From assembly GCA_942492625.1 (NCBI GenBank), contig CALOFM010000039.1, positions 81,480 to 145,479 on the forward strand: 64,000 nt of DNA, given 5' to 3'. Of the stretch, positions 53,848 to 62,669 are shown one piece after another. The position numbers and the translations under genes are program-made. The notes beneath the pieces are model-generated. The model searched no databases and was not told the DNA's origin. It saw only the letters and a list, made by a program, of their open reading frames with translations. Origin of the DNA: Thiosymbion sp942492625. Lineage in GTDB: Bacteria > Pseudomonadota > Gammaproteobacteria > Chromatiales > Chromatiaceae. The number at the start of each line of letters is the position of its first letter. Position 1 is the stretch's first letter.

Positions 53848-55341
53848 ATGATCTCCGGACGACAGACCCTGGCCTCCATTGATCAGGCTCTAGACGGCGA
53901 GCGCGCAAAAATGCAGGAGAACGAGCAGCGCATAGAGGCCCTGAGTGCGGGTCTGGTCGAGCGCCAGCAGGCGGACGCGCAGGACTTCCGGGAGCTCGCC
54001 AAGGTGCGTGTCGATCTGCTGGCCGGCGGAGAGCTGGTCAAGCACATCGACCGGGCGGAGCAGCAGGTACTGACCCTGTTGGAGAGCCGCGAGGCCGCGG
54101 CACAAGAGCTGAGCGTACGGATCCGGGCCGCCGAGGACACACGCAAGTCCCTGGAGGCCGAGCGCGCCGATCGAGCGGCGCAGGTGGACCGCGCAGCCGA
54201 GACCGTCGACGAGGCCCAGGCGAACACCCAGGCACGCCTGGACACACAAGCGGACTACCAGGCCCAGCGTGAGCGGGCGACGGAGGCCGAGCGCACCGCC
54301 ATGCACGCCGCGGAGAAGGCCGCGAACAGCGAGCAGGAGCAGGAGTACAAGGGGGATTCCTACCGCAGAGATCCCCTGTTCATGTATCTTTGGGAACGCA
54401 AGTTCGGGCTGCCCGGATACGACGCCAACCCGCTGGCGCGCTGGCTGGACGGCAAGGTCGCGCGGCTGATTGGATTTGCCGATGCCCGCGCGGACTTCGC
54501 GCGTCTGATGGAGATCCCGTTGCGGCTGCGCGCGCACGCCGGAGGGCTGAGGCTGGCCGCCGAAAAGGAGTTCCAGACCCTGAATAAGCTGGATACGGCC
54601 GCACGGGAGGCGGACGGTATCCCCGCCCTGGAGGCGCAGCTGGAGCAACAGCAGGCCAAGCTGGACGCCATCGACGAGCGCATCCTGGCGGCTGAGTCGG
54701 GGCACCAGGAGCTATTGGACCAGCAGGCTGAATTTGCGACGGGGGACGATGAGAACACCCGCAGAGCGGTGGAGTATCTCGCCGCCGAGTTTCGGCGCGA
54801 CGACCTCATGGAGCTGCGCCGCGAGGCACTTGCCACCCCCTTTCCGGACGACGACTTGATCGTCAGCCGCATGCTCGAGCGCGAAGACGAGGGGCGGCGG
54901 ACCGAGGCCTCGATCAAGGGTCTCAAGGAGACGCTGGCGCAACACCGCAAGCGCTTGTCGGAGCTGGGATCGGTACGCACGGAGTTCAAGCGCCACCGCT
55001 ATGACCGCTCGGGATCCTCGTTCAGCGACGGTGCCATGGTTGCGCTGATGCTCGGCAATTTCCTCAACGGCATGCTGGATCAAAGGAGCCTGTGGAAGGT
55101 GCTGCAGGAGCAGCAGCGCTACCGCACCCGGCGCTCCAATCCGACCTTCGGCTCCGGTGGATTCGGCCGTGGAACCCCATGGGGTGGCGGTGCTGGCGAC
55201 TTGCACGATCTCAGGGATATCGTCGGGGGGTTGGGGCGCGGCGGATTTGGCCGTGGCGGCATCGGCGGGGGAGGTCGGGGTGGCGGCGGCTCCCGAGGCG
55301 GCTCCGGGGGAGGTGGATTCCGCACGGGCGGTGGTTTCTGA
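53848..55341 (+). CDS. Long coiled-coil protein with glycine-rich C-terminal tail
   Basis: A 497-residue protein; the ATG follows GAGAGG, 11 bases after the DUF6384-like gene. Residues 1-160 are continuous coiled coil rich in Ala, Glu, Gln and Arg. A central region has YRRDPLFMYLWERKFGLPGYDANPLARWLDGKVARLIGF, a Trp-rich block likely to be a folded domain. More coiled coil follows (about 255-395). The tail from about 430 has repeated G-R-G-G-F/G units (GFGRGTPWGGG, GGLGRGGFGRGG), like low-complexity RNA- or surface-binding tails. I do not recognise a family. Co-transcription with the two genes before suggests one complex. Confidence 0.55.
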   Translation: MISGRQTLASIDQALDGERAKMQENEQRIEALSAGLVERQQADAQDFRELAKVRVDLLAGGELVKHIDRAEQQVLTLLESREAAAQELSVRIRAAEDTRKSLEAERADRAAQVDRAAETVDEAQANTQARLDTQADYQAQRERATEAERTAMHAAEKAANSEQEQEYKGDSYRRDPLFMYLWERKFGLPGYDANPLARWLDGKVARLIGFADARADFARLMEIPLRLRAHAGGLRLAAEKEFQTLNKLDTAAREADGIPALEAQLEQQQAKLDAIDERILAAESGHQELLDQQAEFATGDDENTRRAVEYLAAEFRRDDLMELRREALATPFPDDDLIVSRMLEREDEGRRTEASIKGLKETLAQHRKRLSELGSVRTEFKRHRYDRSGSSFSDGAMVALMLGNFLNGMLDQRSLWKVLQEQQRYRTRRSNPTFGSGGFGRGTPWGGGAGDLHDLRDIVGGLGRGGFGRGGIGGGGRGGGGSRGGSGGGGFRTGGGF

Positions 55342-55440
55342 GTCGCTCCGCCGAGCTTTGGCTGATCTCAGGCTTCGTACAGACGGACGACCGCAGGTCG
55401 GCAACCCTTTTCCGCTGTCCGCTTTGATCCTGAATTCGAA

Positions 55441-55902
55441 ATGAGCCTAGTTTCGCAAATTCGGCCCATCCTCGTCTTCGCATACGGGAACCCGTCCCGC
55501 GGTGACGACGCGCTGGGTCCGCTCCTGATCGAGCGCTTGGAAGAACAGCAGCGCGCGGGTGGGCTGGAGCAGGTCGACTTGCTCACGGATTTTCAGCTCC
55601 AGGTCGAGCACGCCCTGGATCTGCAGGGCAGGGAGCAGGTGATATTCGTGGATGCCGCAGCAGAAGGGACAGATCCGTTTTCCCTGATGTCGGTCCATCC
55701 GGAGCCGGTGGCGGGCTACAGCACGCACGCCATGACCCCGGGGGCCGTTCTCCGGGTCTTCGAGCAGATTACCCGGATTAGAGCCCCATTGGCGTGCCTG
55801 TTGGCGATTCGGGGATACAGCTTCGATCTCGGCAATCCGTTGTCAGACGCGGCGGAAGCGAACCTGGCCCAGGCAATAGACTACCTTTTGCCTCGCCTTT
55901 AG
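55441..55902 (+). CDS. [NiFe]-hydrogenase maturation protease
   Basis: A 153-residue endopeptidase of the HyaD/HoxM/HoxW group (peptidase M52). The N-terminal FAYGNPSRGDDALGPLL supplies the first nickel-binding acidic residue, VIFVDAAAE the second, and the His comes from YSTHAMTPG. It trims the C-terminus of a hydrogenase large subunit after nickel insertion. The hydrogenase genes are not in this window, but hypF at 45.8 kb supports their presence in the genome. A short Pro-less C-terminus and total length are typical. Confidence 0.87.
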   Translation: MSLVSQIRPILVFAYGNPSRGDDALGPLLIERLEEQQRAGGLEQVDLLTDFQLQVEHALDLQGREQVIFVDAAAEGTDPFSLMSVHPEPVAGYSTHAMTPGAVLRVFEQITRIRAPLACLLAIRGYSFDLGNPLSDAAEANLAQAIDYLLPRL

Positions 55903-56287
55903 GTGCCGGGTGAGTTGGATATCGCTGCTTTTTCGGCGTCTCGCGGAGCCTGAGATCTCAACCACAGGGTGCCTGAAAACCGTTGAGGCAGCCGCTTCTT
56001 CCTAAGTGCATCAGTTGGCGCGGATGTTGAAAACCCCGGCTTTTCAGCTTGTATGCGGGAATGGTCTGCGCGGGCGCTAAAGGGCATACTAGTGCGCCTT
56101 TTCATCTGAATCCGCGTGTCGCAGGCGTGCCCCGGAGGGGCGCGACATACAGCCCGGGGTGACGCCCTGGTTTGACGATTCCGGGTGTCAGGCCTGAAAG
56201 GGCGTGACAGGGATCGAAAAACAAAAAAATTCAGTGTCATGCCCATTGGGGCTGGTTTTCTCCCGCTATACAGGAGCAAGAAGCCTA
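55903..56287. other. Intergenic region before soxB
   Basis: About 385 bases with short GC-rich inverted words but no gene that I can support. It should contain the soxB promoter; no clear consensus was seen. The AT-rich CAAAAAAATTC tract near 56221-56233 lies just before the ribosome binding site region. Confidence 0.4.
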
Positions 56288-58048
56288 ATGTCCATCTCAC
56301 GTCGCGAGCTCATCAAGCTCATGGGATTTGCCGGTGCGGCCGGCATGTTGCCTTCCTCCATCTTCGCCGCCATGCGGCAGCCGTCTGACCTCTACGAGGT
56401 CCCCAAGTTCGGCAACGTCAGCCTGCTGCATATCACCGATACCCATGCCCAGCTCAACCCCATCTTCTTTCGCGAGCCCAACGTCAACCTGGGCGTGGGC
56501 GATGCACTCGGCAAGGCACCCCATGTGGTGGGCGATGCGTTTCTGAAGCACTTCGGCGTCGAGCCCGGCGGGATCGAGGCCCATGCCCTTACCTTCCTGA
56601 ACTTCGACGAGGCGTCGGAGAAGTTCGGCCGAGTCGGCGGCTTCGCCCATCTCAAGACCCTGGTGGACCGCATCCGGACTGAGCGGGGCGACGGCAACAG
56701 CCTGCTGCTGGACGGCGGCGACACCTGGCAGGGCTCAGGTACCGCTTACTGGACCCGCGGTCAGGACATGGTCGGCGCCTGCAACCTGCTGGGCGTGGAC
56801 GTCATGACCGGTCACTGGGAGTTCACCTACCTGGAAGAGGAGGTGATCAAGAACGCGGGGGATTTCAAGGGCGATTTCGTGGCCCAGAACGTTGCGGTGC
56901 GCGACGAGGCCCTGTTCGACTACAGGTTCGCCGATTTCGGTGGCTTCGACGAGGACGCGGGCCTGGCCTTCAAGCCCTACACCATCAAGGAGGTCGGGGG
57001 CGCCAAGGTTGCCGTCATCGGCCAGGCCTTCCCCTACACCCCGATCGCCAACCCGCAGCGCTTCATTCCGGACTGGACCTTCGGCATCCAGGACGAGCGC
57101 ATGCAGGAGATGGTGGACAAGGTCCGCGACGAAGAGAGTCCGGACGTCGTCGTCGTCATCTCCCACAACGGCATGGACGTGGATCTCAAGATGGCCTCCC
57201 GGGTCACCGGCATCGACGTCATATTCGGCGGCCATACCCACGACGGCATGCCTGCGCCCACGGTGGTCGAGAATGCGAGCGGCAAGACCCTGGTCACCAA
57301 CGCGGGCTCCAACGGCAAGTTCCTCGGCGTCATGGATCTGGACGTCAAGGAAGGCAAAGTGCGTGACTTCCGTTATCGATTGCTGCCGGTCTTCTCCAAC
57401 CTGCTCGAGCCCAACGCCGAGATGACCAAGTATATCGAGGAGGTGCGCGCTCCCCACAAGGACAAGCTGGAGGAGCAACTCGCCACCGCGGAGGAGGCCC
57501 TGTTCCGGCGCGGCAACTTCAACGGCACCTTCGACCAGGTCATCTGCGATGCGCTACGCAAGGTCAACGATGCCCAGGTCAGCCTGTCCCCGGGCTTCCG
57601 CTGGGGCACTAGCGTCCTGCCGGGCCAGGCTATCACCATGGACAACGTCATGGACCAGACCTGCATCACCTATCCCGAGACCTACCGCCGGGAGATGAAG
57701 GGCAGTGAGATCAAGGCCATCCTGGAGGACGTCTGCGACAACCTCTTCAACCCCGATCCCTACGTCCAGCAGGGCGGGGACATGGTGCGTGTGGGCGGTC
57801 TGGACTATGTCTGCGATCCCATCGAGACCATCGGCAAGCGCATCACCGACATGACCCTGGACGACGGAACCAAGATTGAGGCCGACAAGTCTTACGTGGT
57901 CGCCGGTTGGGCTACGGTCGGCTCCCAGGCCCCCGGTGAGCCCATCTGGGAGACGGTCGCCAAGTACCTGCGCGATGTGAAGACGGTAAAAATCGGGAAG
58001 CTCAACACCCCGGTGCTCAAGAACGTTGCACCGCAAGGACGGCTGTGA
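56288..58048 (+). CDS. soxB: Thiosulfohydrolase SoxB, last residues replaced at an assembly or recombination joint
   Basis: A 586-residue periplasmic enzyme that hydrolyses sulfate from the SoxY-bound thiosulfate intermediate. A Tat-type signal (SRRELIKLMGFAGAAGML) is followed by the metallophosphatase motifs LLHITDTHAQLNP, LLDGGDTWQGSG, TGHWEFTY, VVISHNGMDVD and FGGHTHDGM, which bind two Mn ions, and a 5'-nucleotidase C-terminal domain (GNFNGTFDQVICDALRK, MDNVMDQTCITYP). The frame ends LNTPVLKNV-APQGRL-stop. The last six residues do not look like SoxB and are read from DNA that belongs to the following AT-richer segment. No other sox genes are in the window. Confidence 0.95.
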   Translation: MSISRRELIKLMGFAGAAGMLPSSIFAAMRQPSDLYEVPKFGNVSLLHITDTHAQLNPIFFREPNVNLGVGDALGKAPHVVGDAFLKHFGVEPGGIEAHALTFLNFDEASEKFGRVGGFAHLKTLVDRIRTERGDGNSLLLDGGDTWQGSGTAYWTRGQDMVGACNLLGVDVMTGHWEFTYLEEEVIKNAGDFKGDFVAQNVAVRDEALFDYRFADFGGFDEDAGLAFKPYTIKEVGGAKVAVIGQAFPYTPIANPQRFIPDWTFGIQDERMQEMVDKVRDEESPDVVVVISHNGMDVDLKMASRVTGIDVIFGGHTHDGMPAPTVVENASGKTLVTNAGSNGKFLGVMDLDVKEGKVRDFRYRLLPVFSNLLEPNAEMTKYIEEVRAPHKDKLEEQLATAEEALFRRGNFNGTFDQVICDALRKVNDAQVSLSPGFRWGTSVLPGQAITMDNVMDQTCITYPETYRREMKGSEIKAILEDVCDNLFNPDPYVQQGGDMVRVGGLDYVCDPIETIGKRITDMTLDDGTKIEADKSYVVAGWATVGSQAPGEPIWETVAKYLRDVKTVKIGKLNTPVLKNVAPQGRL

Positions 58049-58106
58049 AGGTGAAGATGACGGAAATTGCCAATCCCAGTATATTGGCCGTGATACGATC
58101 TGTCAT
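58017..58106 (-). CDS. 5' fragment of a membrane-protein gene cut at the joint
   Basis: A leftward start: AAGGAGG precedes an ATG at 58106, and 29 codons read MTDRITANILGLAISVIFTF and on, a hydrophobic helix, before a stop that falls inside soxB sequence. A good ribosome binding site on a frame that dies in soxB indicates a real gene truncated where the two DNAs meet. Confidence 0.5.
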   Translation of the reverse strand: MTDRITANILGLAISVIFTFTAVLAVQRS

Positions 58107-58212
58107 GACCTTTCCTCCTTTTTCTTTAATTAATAGCGGTATAGAGATTTCCCGTACGGGTAGTCTTCTTTGCGGTTGATAATTATAGGCTATAAAAAAG
58201 CGTTCAATTTCT

Positions 58213-58295
58213 GCCCGTCATGCCGAACTTGATCCGGCATGCAGTAGTGTAAAGTGCCTTGAAACAGCTGGATTCCGGGTCAAGCCCGGAATGAC
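58213..58295. repeat. Two REP-like hairpins
   Basis: CATGCCG-N9-CGGCATG (58219-58241) and ATTCCGGG-N5-CCCGGAAT (58272-58292), each in GTCAT/TGAC context. These are common intergenic repeats in Desulfobacterota; none like them occurs in the first 58 kb. Confidence 0.75.
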
Positions 58296-58329
58296 GAAAA
58301 CACGAATATGCGAAGTTTTGAATATTGCG

Positions 58330-58539
58330 TCACACTCTGCTTCGCGGGAGTGACAATCCTTCGGATTTTTTCTTACGGAGGCCGCTCGGTTTTTGCATTA
58401 CAACAAAAAAGACAGGTGTGAATAGCAGCGACATGAAGGTGGCCGCAATCATGCCGCCCGCCACGACGACACCGATGGCCGGCTGACCGGCGGCTCCGGC
58501 GCCGAAGGCAACCACCAGGGGCATTAAACCGGTCGGCAA
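58330..58539 (-). pseudogene. C-terminal fragment of an RND efflux pump (AcrB/HAE1 type)
   Basis: The frame GLMPLVVAFGAGAAGQPAIGVVVAGGMIAATFMSLLFTPVFFVVMQK matches the last membrane helices of AcrB-type transporters. Upstream DNA (to about 58610) cannot be read in one frame and the other thousand residues are absent. It is a remnant, or a gene broken by consensus errors. Confidence 0.7.
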
Positions 58540-58651
58540 GTTGGTGACTTCCAGCCTGTCAGGCCCGCCAGCCTCAGGGCCAGCAGCAACATAATCGCAG
58601 CACGTCCTTGAAATCAGAAACCCTGGTAAAACCTTACATATAATCGCTCCT

Positions 58652-59320
58652 TTAGCTGGTCTTGTCCTTGGCCACTTTTTTCAGCTTCTCGTTGGCCCAG
58701 ATGGCGACCTCCACCCGGCGGTTCTGAGCCCGTCCCTCGGCGGTTTCATTGCTGGCGATGGGATCGGTCTTGCCGTAGCCCTCGGTGCTGAAACGGGCGC
58801 GGTTGACATTCTGGGTGGCCAGATAGTTGGCCACCGATCCGGCGCGCCGGCGGGAAAGATCAAGATTGTATTCATCCGAGCCCGTGGAATCCGTATGCCC
58901 CGCCAGCAGGATGTTGGTATCCTCGTACTTGTTGAGGATAACGGCCAGCTGGGACAATTCGCCTTTGTAGGGATCCTTTAAATTTGATTTATCGACGTCA
59001 AACAGGATTCCGGAACTGAAGGTTATTTTGATACCTTCGCCGACCCTTTCAACCTTGGCCCCTTCGATGTCCCGTTCGATCTCGGCAGCCTGTTTGTCCA
59101 TATAGTTTCCGATAAAGCCCCCGGCCACACCGCCGACTGCGGCACCAATCAAAATCCCGGCCACGGTGGCCCCGGAAGCATAACCGATGAGGCCGCCAAC
59201 AGCCCCCCCGGCACCGGCACCGATGGCTGCGCCTTTCTGGGTCCGGCTCCATTCAGCACATCCCATTGTTACTGCCAAAAATGATAGGATTAAAAACAAA
59301 GTGAATATTTTTTTAGCCAT
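58652..59320 (-). CDS. OmpA-family lipoprotein with glycine-zipper
   Basis: A 222-residue protein. A lipoprotein signal ends in LAVTMGC (Cys21). Residues 30-75 form a glycine-zipper (GAAIGAGAGGAVGGLIGYASG, GAAVGGVAGGFIGNYMD). The C-terminal OmpA domain has ILFDVDKSNLK, AGHTDSTGSDEYNLDLSRRRAGSVANYL and GYGKTDPIASNETAEGRAQNRRVEV, the peptidoglycan-binding set. It resembles YiaD. It anchors the outer membrane to the wall. Codon use is more AT-rich than the first 58 kb. Confidence 0.9.
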   Translation of the reverse strand: MAKKIFTLFLILSFLAVTMGCAEWSRTQKGAAIGAGAGGAVGGLIGYASGATVAGILIGAAVGGVAGGFIGNYMDKQAAEIERDIEGAKVERVGEGIKITFSSGILFDVDKSNLKDPYKGELSQLAVILNKYEDTNILLAGHTDSTGSDEYNLDLSRRRAGSVANYLATQNVNRARFSTEGYGKTDPIASNETAEGRAQNRRVEVAIWANEKLKKVAKDKTS

Positions 59321-59677
59321 GGTTTTATCCTCCCCTATTATTTGGATTGCAAAAACAATTGTCCTAAATTGGGTCTAACCGATTCCAATGTCAATAATAG
59401 TTGTTATGATGCCCGGTGGTATTGGGTTTTTTTTGGAAACACCGATGGTTTTCGGGTCCTTTTCTTTAAGTTTCAGCGATTTGTAGAACATTGGATGGTG
59501 CCTGTCAATATGGGAATCATGAGTTTTCTTATTGACATTTTTGGCTTTCATGAGCAATATACAATAGTTTCATGATTTAAAGATGGCTTTCAACCCCATC
59601 TTCTAAATCATGGCTGGAAATTGATGCCGGCAGGCCCATAATATTTCCAGCCTACTAAAGAGGGCATCGCACCCTGG

Positions 59678-59708
59678 CAGCAGAGTTAGAAGTGACTCTG
59701 CTGTTTTT
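59678..59708 (+). terminator. Intrinsic terminator-like hairpin before the cold-shock gene
   Basis: A perfect 9-bp stem CAGCAGAGT / ACTCTGCTG with an eight-base loop and TTTTT. No rightward gene precedes it, so it may end a lost transcript or act in the cold-shock leader. The rest of 59321-59788 is AT-rich and shows no gene. Confidence 0.75.
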
Positions 59709-59788
59709 ACACTGATTTGCACTCCGATGGTGGTTTTCAGACATCAGCTTTGAAACCACCGGATAAAAAGATATCACAAAGGGGATTT

Positions 59789-59992
59789 ATGAACGAAGGA
59801 ACCGTTAAATGGTTTAATAAAAAAAAGAATTATGGGTTTATTGAATCAGATGAACAGGTAGAGATTTTCTTTCATGGCTCGAACATTGCCGACCATGGCT
59901 TTTTTGGCCTGTCAAACAATGATCGTGTAACCTATGAAGTCAAAGAAATGCAAAACGGACCGCAAGCAGTTAGAGTTAAAGTCGTCAGTTAA
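59789..59992 (+). CDS. Cold-shock domain protein (CspA family)
   Basis: A 67-residue single OB-fold protein. NEGTVKWFNKKKNYGFIESDEQVEIFFHGSNI contains RNP1 (K-N-Y-G-F-I) and RNP2-like F-F-H motifs that bind single-stranded nucleic acid. The ATG lies after AAAGGGG. A longer upstream frame adds 24 residues that are probably leader. It acts as an RNA chaperone. It overlaps the end of pxpC by eight bases, tail to tail. Confidence 0.92.
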   Translation: MNEGTVKWFNKKKNYGFIESDEQVEIFFHGSNIADHGFFGLSNNDRVTYEVKEMQNGPQAVRVKVVS

Positions 59993-60944
59993 TCTTGCGC
60001 TTAATATTGTTGATCCACTCTTCCATCTTTTGAAGCGCAAGATGTGCCTCCTCCAGGGATATCACCTCGAATTGGATGCCGTCACCCGGCTTAATCTGAC
60101 CCAACAACGGCAGGTCGGCTGAAATTACCGTCGCGATTTTGCGGTAGCCGCCTGTAACCGTCTCTCCCAGGATTATGATCGGCTTTCCATCGCCCGGGAT
60201 TTGGATGGAACCCGCAATCACGCCTTCCGAAATAATTGACGCTTCGACATCCGGCTTACACCGAATCTCCGGCCCCTCCAGGCGTATACCGGTGCGATCT
60301 GAATCCTGGGACATCGTATAGGTGCTCTGAAAGAAGGTATCCCGGCTGTCATCGGGGAAGTGATCATCCTGGGGGCCCAGGACCACGCGTATTTTCCATT
60401 TATTTGAATATTGCGGGACCCACTCCGGGTTGAAGAAGCGTCCGGGCTCGATCTTTGGCCCACGGGGTTCATCACATACCAGGATATCTTCTTTTTTGAG
60501 GGTGCGGCCCTCGTAGCCCCCAAAGCCTGAAGAAAGGTTGGTTGACCGGCTGCCCATGACGCGGGGCACACCGATTCCGCCCGCAACGGCAATATAGGCA
60601 CGGAATCCGCTGACAGCGCTGCCAAAGGATAAAACGTCATCTTTTTTGAAAGCCGCCGAACGCCACATTTCGATGGGCTGCCGGTTTCTTTTTGGCTGAA
60701 GATCACCACCGGTGACGGCAATAACCGCCTCGGTTAAAAACCTGATTCCCGGTCCCAGCAGCATGGTTTCCAGGCCGGCCTGATCCTCACGGTTTCCGAC
60801 CAGCAGGTTGGCAACCCTCATCGCAAAGGAATCCAGCGCGCCGCTGGTCGCCACTCCGAAACGGCCGTATCCGTAACGGCCGATGTCCTGTACGGTTGTC
60901 ATGATGCCCGGAGATATAATCTCTAACGTCTTTATGGCTGCCAT
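59985..60944 (-). CDS. pxpC: 5-oxoprolinase subunit C (KipA/biotin-dependent carboxylase-like)
   Basis: A 319-residue protein of the KipA/AHS2 family: LEIISPGIMTTVQDIGRYGYGRFGVATSGALD at the start, AVTGGDLQP, YIAVAGGIGVP, MGSRSTNLSSGFGG and SDRTGIRLEGPEI follow. With PxpA and PxpB it cleaves 5-oxoproline to glutamate using ATP. It overlaps pxpB by 13 bases. It belongs to the AT-richer right segment. Confidence 0.92.
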   Translation of the reverse strand: MAAIKTLEIISPGIMTTVQDIGRYGYGRFGVATSGALDSFAMRVANLLVGNREDQAGLETMLLGPGIRFLTEAVIAVTGGDLQPKRNRQPIEMWRSAAFKKDDVLSFGSAVSGFRAYIAVAGGIGVPRVMGSRSTNLSSGFGGYEGRTLKKEDILVCDEPRGPKIEPGRFFNPEWVPQYSNKWKIRVVLGPQDDHFPDDSRDTFFQSTYTMSQDSDRTGIRLEGPEIRCKPDVEASIISEGVIAGSIQIPGDGKPIIILGETVTGGYRKIATVISADLPLLGQIKPGDGIQFEVISLEEAHLALQKMEEWINNIKRKIN

Positions 60945-61612
60945 TGGGATGCTTCCTGTACGCTAATCGCCTGAAATCGAACCCGGTCTCCCATCATCAA
61001 CAGGCTGGGCGGCTGGGCCAGCGGATCAAAAAGGTTCACCGGCGTCCAGCCGATAATCTGCCATCCACCGGGACTGTCGACCGAGTAAATGCCGGTTTGC
61101 TGCATGGCGATTCCCACCGATCCCCTGGGGACAAGAATCCGTGGGGTTTTGCGGCGGGGAGTGGCGATGGCATCCGGCACTTCGCCCAGATAGGGATATC
61201 CCGGCGTAAATCCGATCATGTATACCCGGTAGGTCGGCCGGGTATGATGATCGATGACCGCTTGCGGGGTGATGTGATGATATTGGGCAACACTTTCCAG
61301 ATCCGGCCCCTGCTCACCGCCGTACACGATCGGTATATCGATTGTCCGTGGGTCCGGCAATTCGGCTGGGTCCAGATTCTGATAGGTGTTGCGGATGGAG
61401 CGTTTCAGATCTGCCGGGGAAATGGTCAGTGGGTCATACACAACCAACAGCGACCGATAGCTCGGCACCAATTCCCTGACACCATCTACCGGGCGTAAAT
61501 CCAGGGCAGTAAACAATTCCTGGACGCGCTGGTTGACGGAAGGGCTAATTTCATCGCCCAGTTCGACGAGCAGGGGAGCGGTCGCCCATGGGGCGAAATA
61601 TGGGGGTGTCAT
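60932..61612 (-). CDS. pxpB: 5-oxoprolinase subunit B (KipI/AHS1)
   Basis: A 226-residue protein of the KipI family: APLLVELGDEIS near the start, VPSYRSLLVVYDP, DIPIVYGGEQGPDLESVA, MIGFTPGYPYLGEV and VGIAMQQTGIYSVDSPGGWQIIGWTP. I choose the ATG giving MTPPYFAPW, since similarity starts there; a TTG 33 bases upstream would give a longer form. Neither has a good ribosome binding site. It lies between pxpA and pxpC. Confidence 0.9.
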   Translation of the reverse strand: MTPPYFAPWATAPLLVELGDEISPSVNQRVQELFTALDLRPVDGVRELVPSYRSLLVVYDPLTISPADLKRSIRNTYQNLDPAELPDPRTIDIPIVYGGEQGPDLESVAQYHHITPQAVIDHHTRPTYRVYMIGFTPGYPYLGEVPDAIATPRRKTPRILVPRGSVGIAMQQTGIYSVDSPGGWQIIGWTPVNLFDPLAQPPSLLMMGDRVRFQAISVQEASQWQP

Positions 61613-61696
61613 AAGGCATCGATAATCCAGTGTATTTGTCAACACTTTGACATAGTTCAGTTTAACACTATAAAGCTCTATATATCGAATTTCGTG

Positions 61697-62545
61697 CTAT
61701 CGTTTCGATTTTAAGAGGCTATAAGTATAGCTTAAATTGAAATTCGAATTACCTCCATACCCTACAAAAAAGTCAGCCGGCGGCACGATTTCAACACCGG
61801 AAGCCACTAATGTTTCCCGAATGTTTTTGACCAGTGCCAGAGCCGAGGGGTTATCGCCGTGCACACAGATCGTATCGGCAGCCATATCAATCTCAGACCC
61901 GTCTTTGCAAACCACTTTGCCTTCTGTGACCATTTTCAATACCTTTTCAGCCACCAGCTGATGGTCATGAATCACCGCACCGGGCTCCTTGCGGGAAACC
62001 AGAGAGCCGTCACGATTGTAAGCCCGATCGCCGAAAAACTCAAAGCCGATCCGAATTCCGTGTTTGGCACCAATGGCTTCCAGCTCGGACCGGTTGGACC
62101 CGGCCAGCACAAATAAAATGAGGTTTTTATCCAGTGCGGCCACCGCTTCCGCCACAGCATTCCAAATCTCCGGATTTTGCACGGCCATATTATACAGTGC
62201 TCCGTGGGGCTTTACATGCTGCAATCGCAGGCCCTGGGATACGGCAAAGGCCTGAATAGCGCCCACCTGGTAGGTTACGTAATCCTTTATTTCTTCCAAA
62301 GAAGCATCCATGTTGCGTCGACCGAAACCGACCAGATCCGGAAATCCCGGATGAGCGCCGATGGCGACCCCGTTTTGACGGGCAACGGCAATGGTGCGCC
62401 TCATAACCGCCGGATCACCGGCGTGAAACCCGCAGGCAATGTTGGCGGAGCTGATCAGGGGAATGAGGTCTTCATCCATCCCGAGTTTGTAGTTTCCGAA
62501 GCTTTCCCCCACATCGGAATTAAGATCAATCTTCTTTACCGGCAT
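61697..62545 (-). CDS. pxpA: 5-oxoprolinase subunit A (LamB/YcsF family)
   Basis: A 282-residue TIM-barrel-like protein: IDLNSDVGESFGNYKLG at the start, then SSANIACGFHAGDP, GAHPGFPDLVGFGRR, VKPHGALYNMA and CVHGDNPSA, all diagnostic. The start follows GGAGGG. The C-terminal 25 residues exceed the usual length of about 250. It is the first of three leftward pxp genes, which together recycle or use 5-oxoproline. Confidence 0.93.
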   Translation of the reverse strand: MPVKKIDLNSDVGESFGNYKLGMDEDLIPLISSANIACGFHAGDPAVMRRTIAVARQNGVAIGAHPGFPDLVGFGRRNMDASLEEIKDYVTYQVGAIQAFAVSQGLRLQHVKPHGALYNMAVQNPEIWNAVAEAVAALDKNLILFVLAGSNRSELEAIGAKHGIRIGFEFFGDRAYNRDGSLVSRKEPGAVIHDHQLVAEKVLKMVTEGKVVCKDGSEIDMAADTICVHGDNPSALALVKNIRETLVASGVEIVPPADFFVGYGGNSNFNLSYTYSLLKSKR

Positions 62546-62611
62546 ATTCTTCCCTCCAAATTTTCGATTATGAATCGAAAATTTTATGGCACAATTTAGC
62601 AAAGAATTCAA

Positions 62612-62647
62612 AATAAAAAAGGGAACAGGCAACGGCCTATTCCCTTT
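62612..62647 (-). terminator. Intrinsic terminator after rpsI
   Basis: On the minus strand AAAGGGAATAGGC and GCCTGTTCCCTTT pair with one mismatch around CGTT, followed by a T-rich tail. It lies 22 bases after the rpsI stop codon. Confidence 0.85.
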
Positions 62648-62669
62648 GAAATTCCTAAAAAAAACAATT

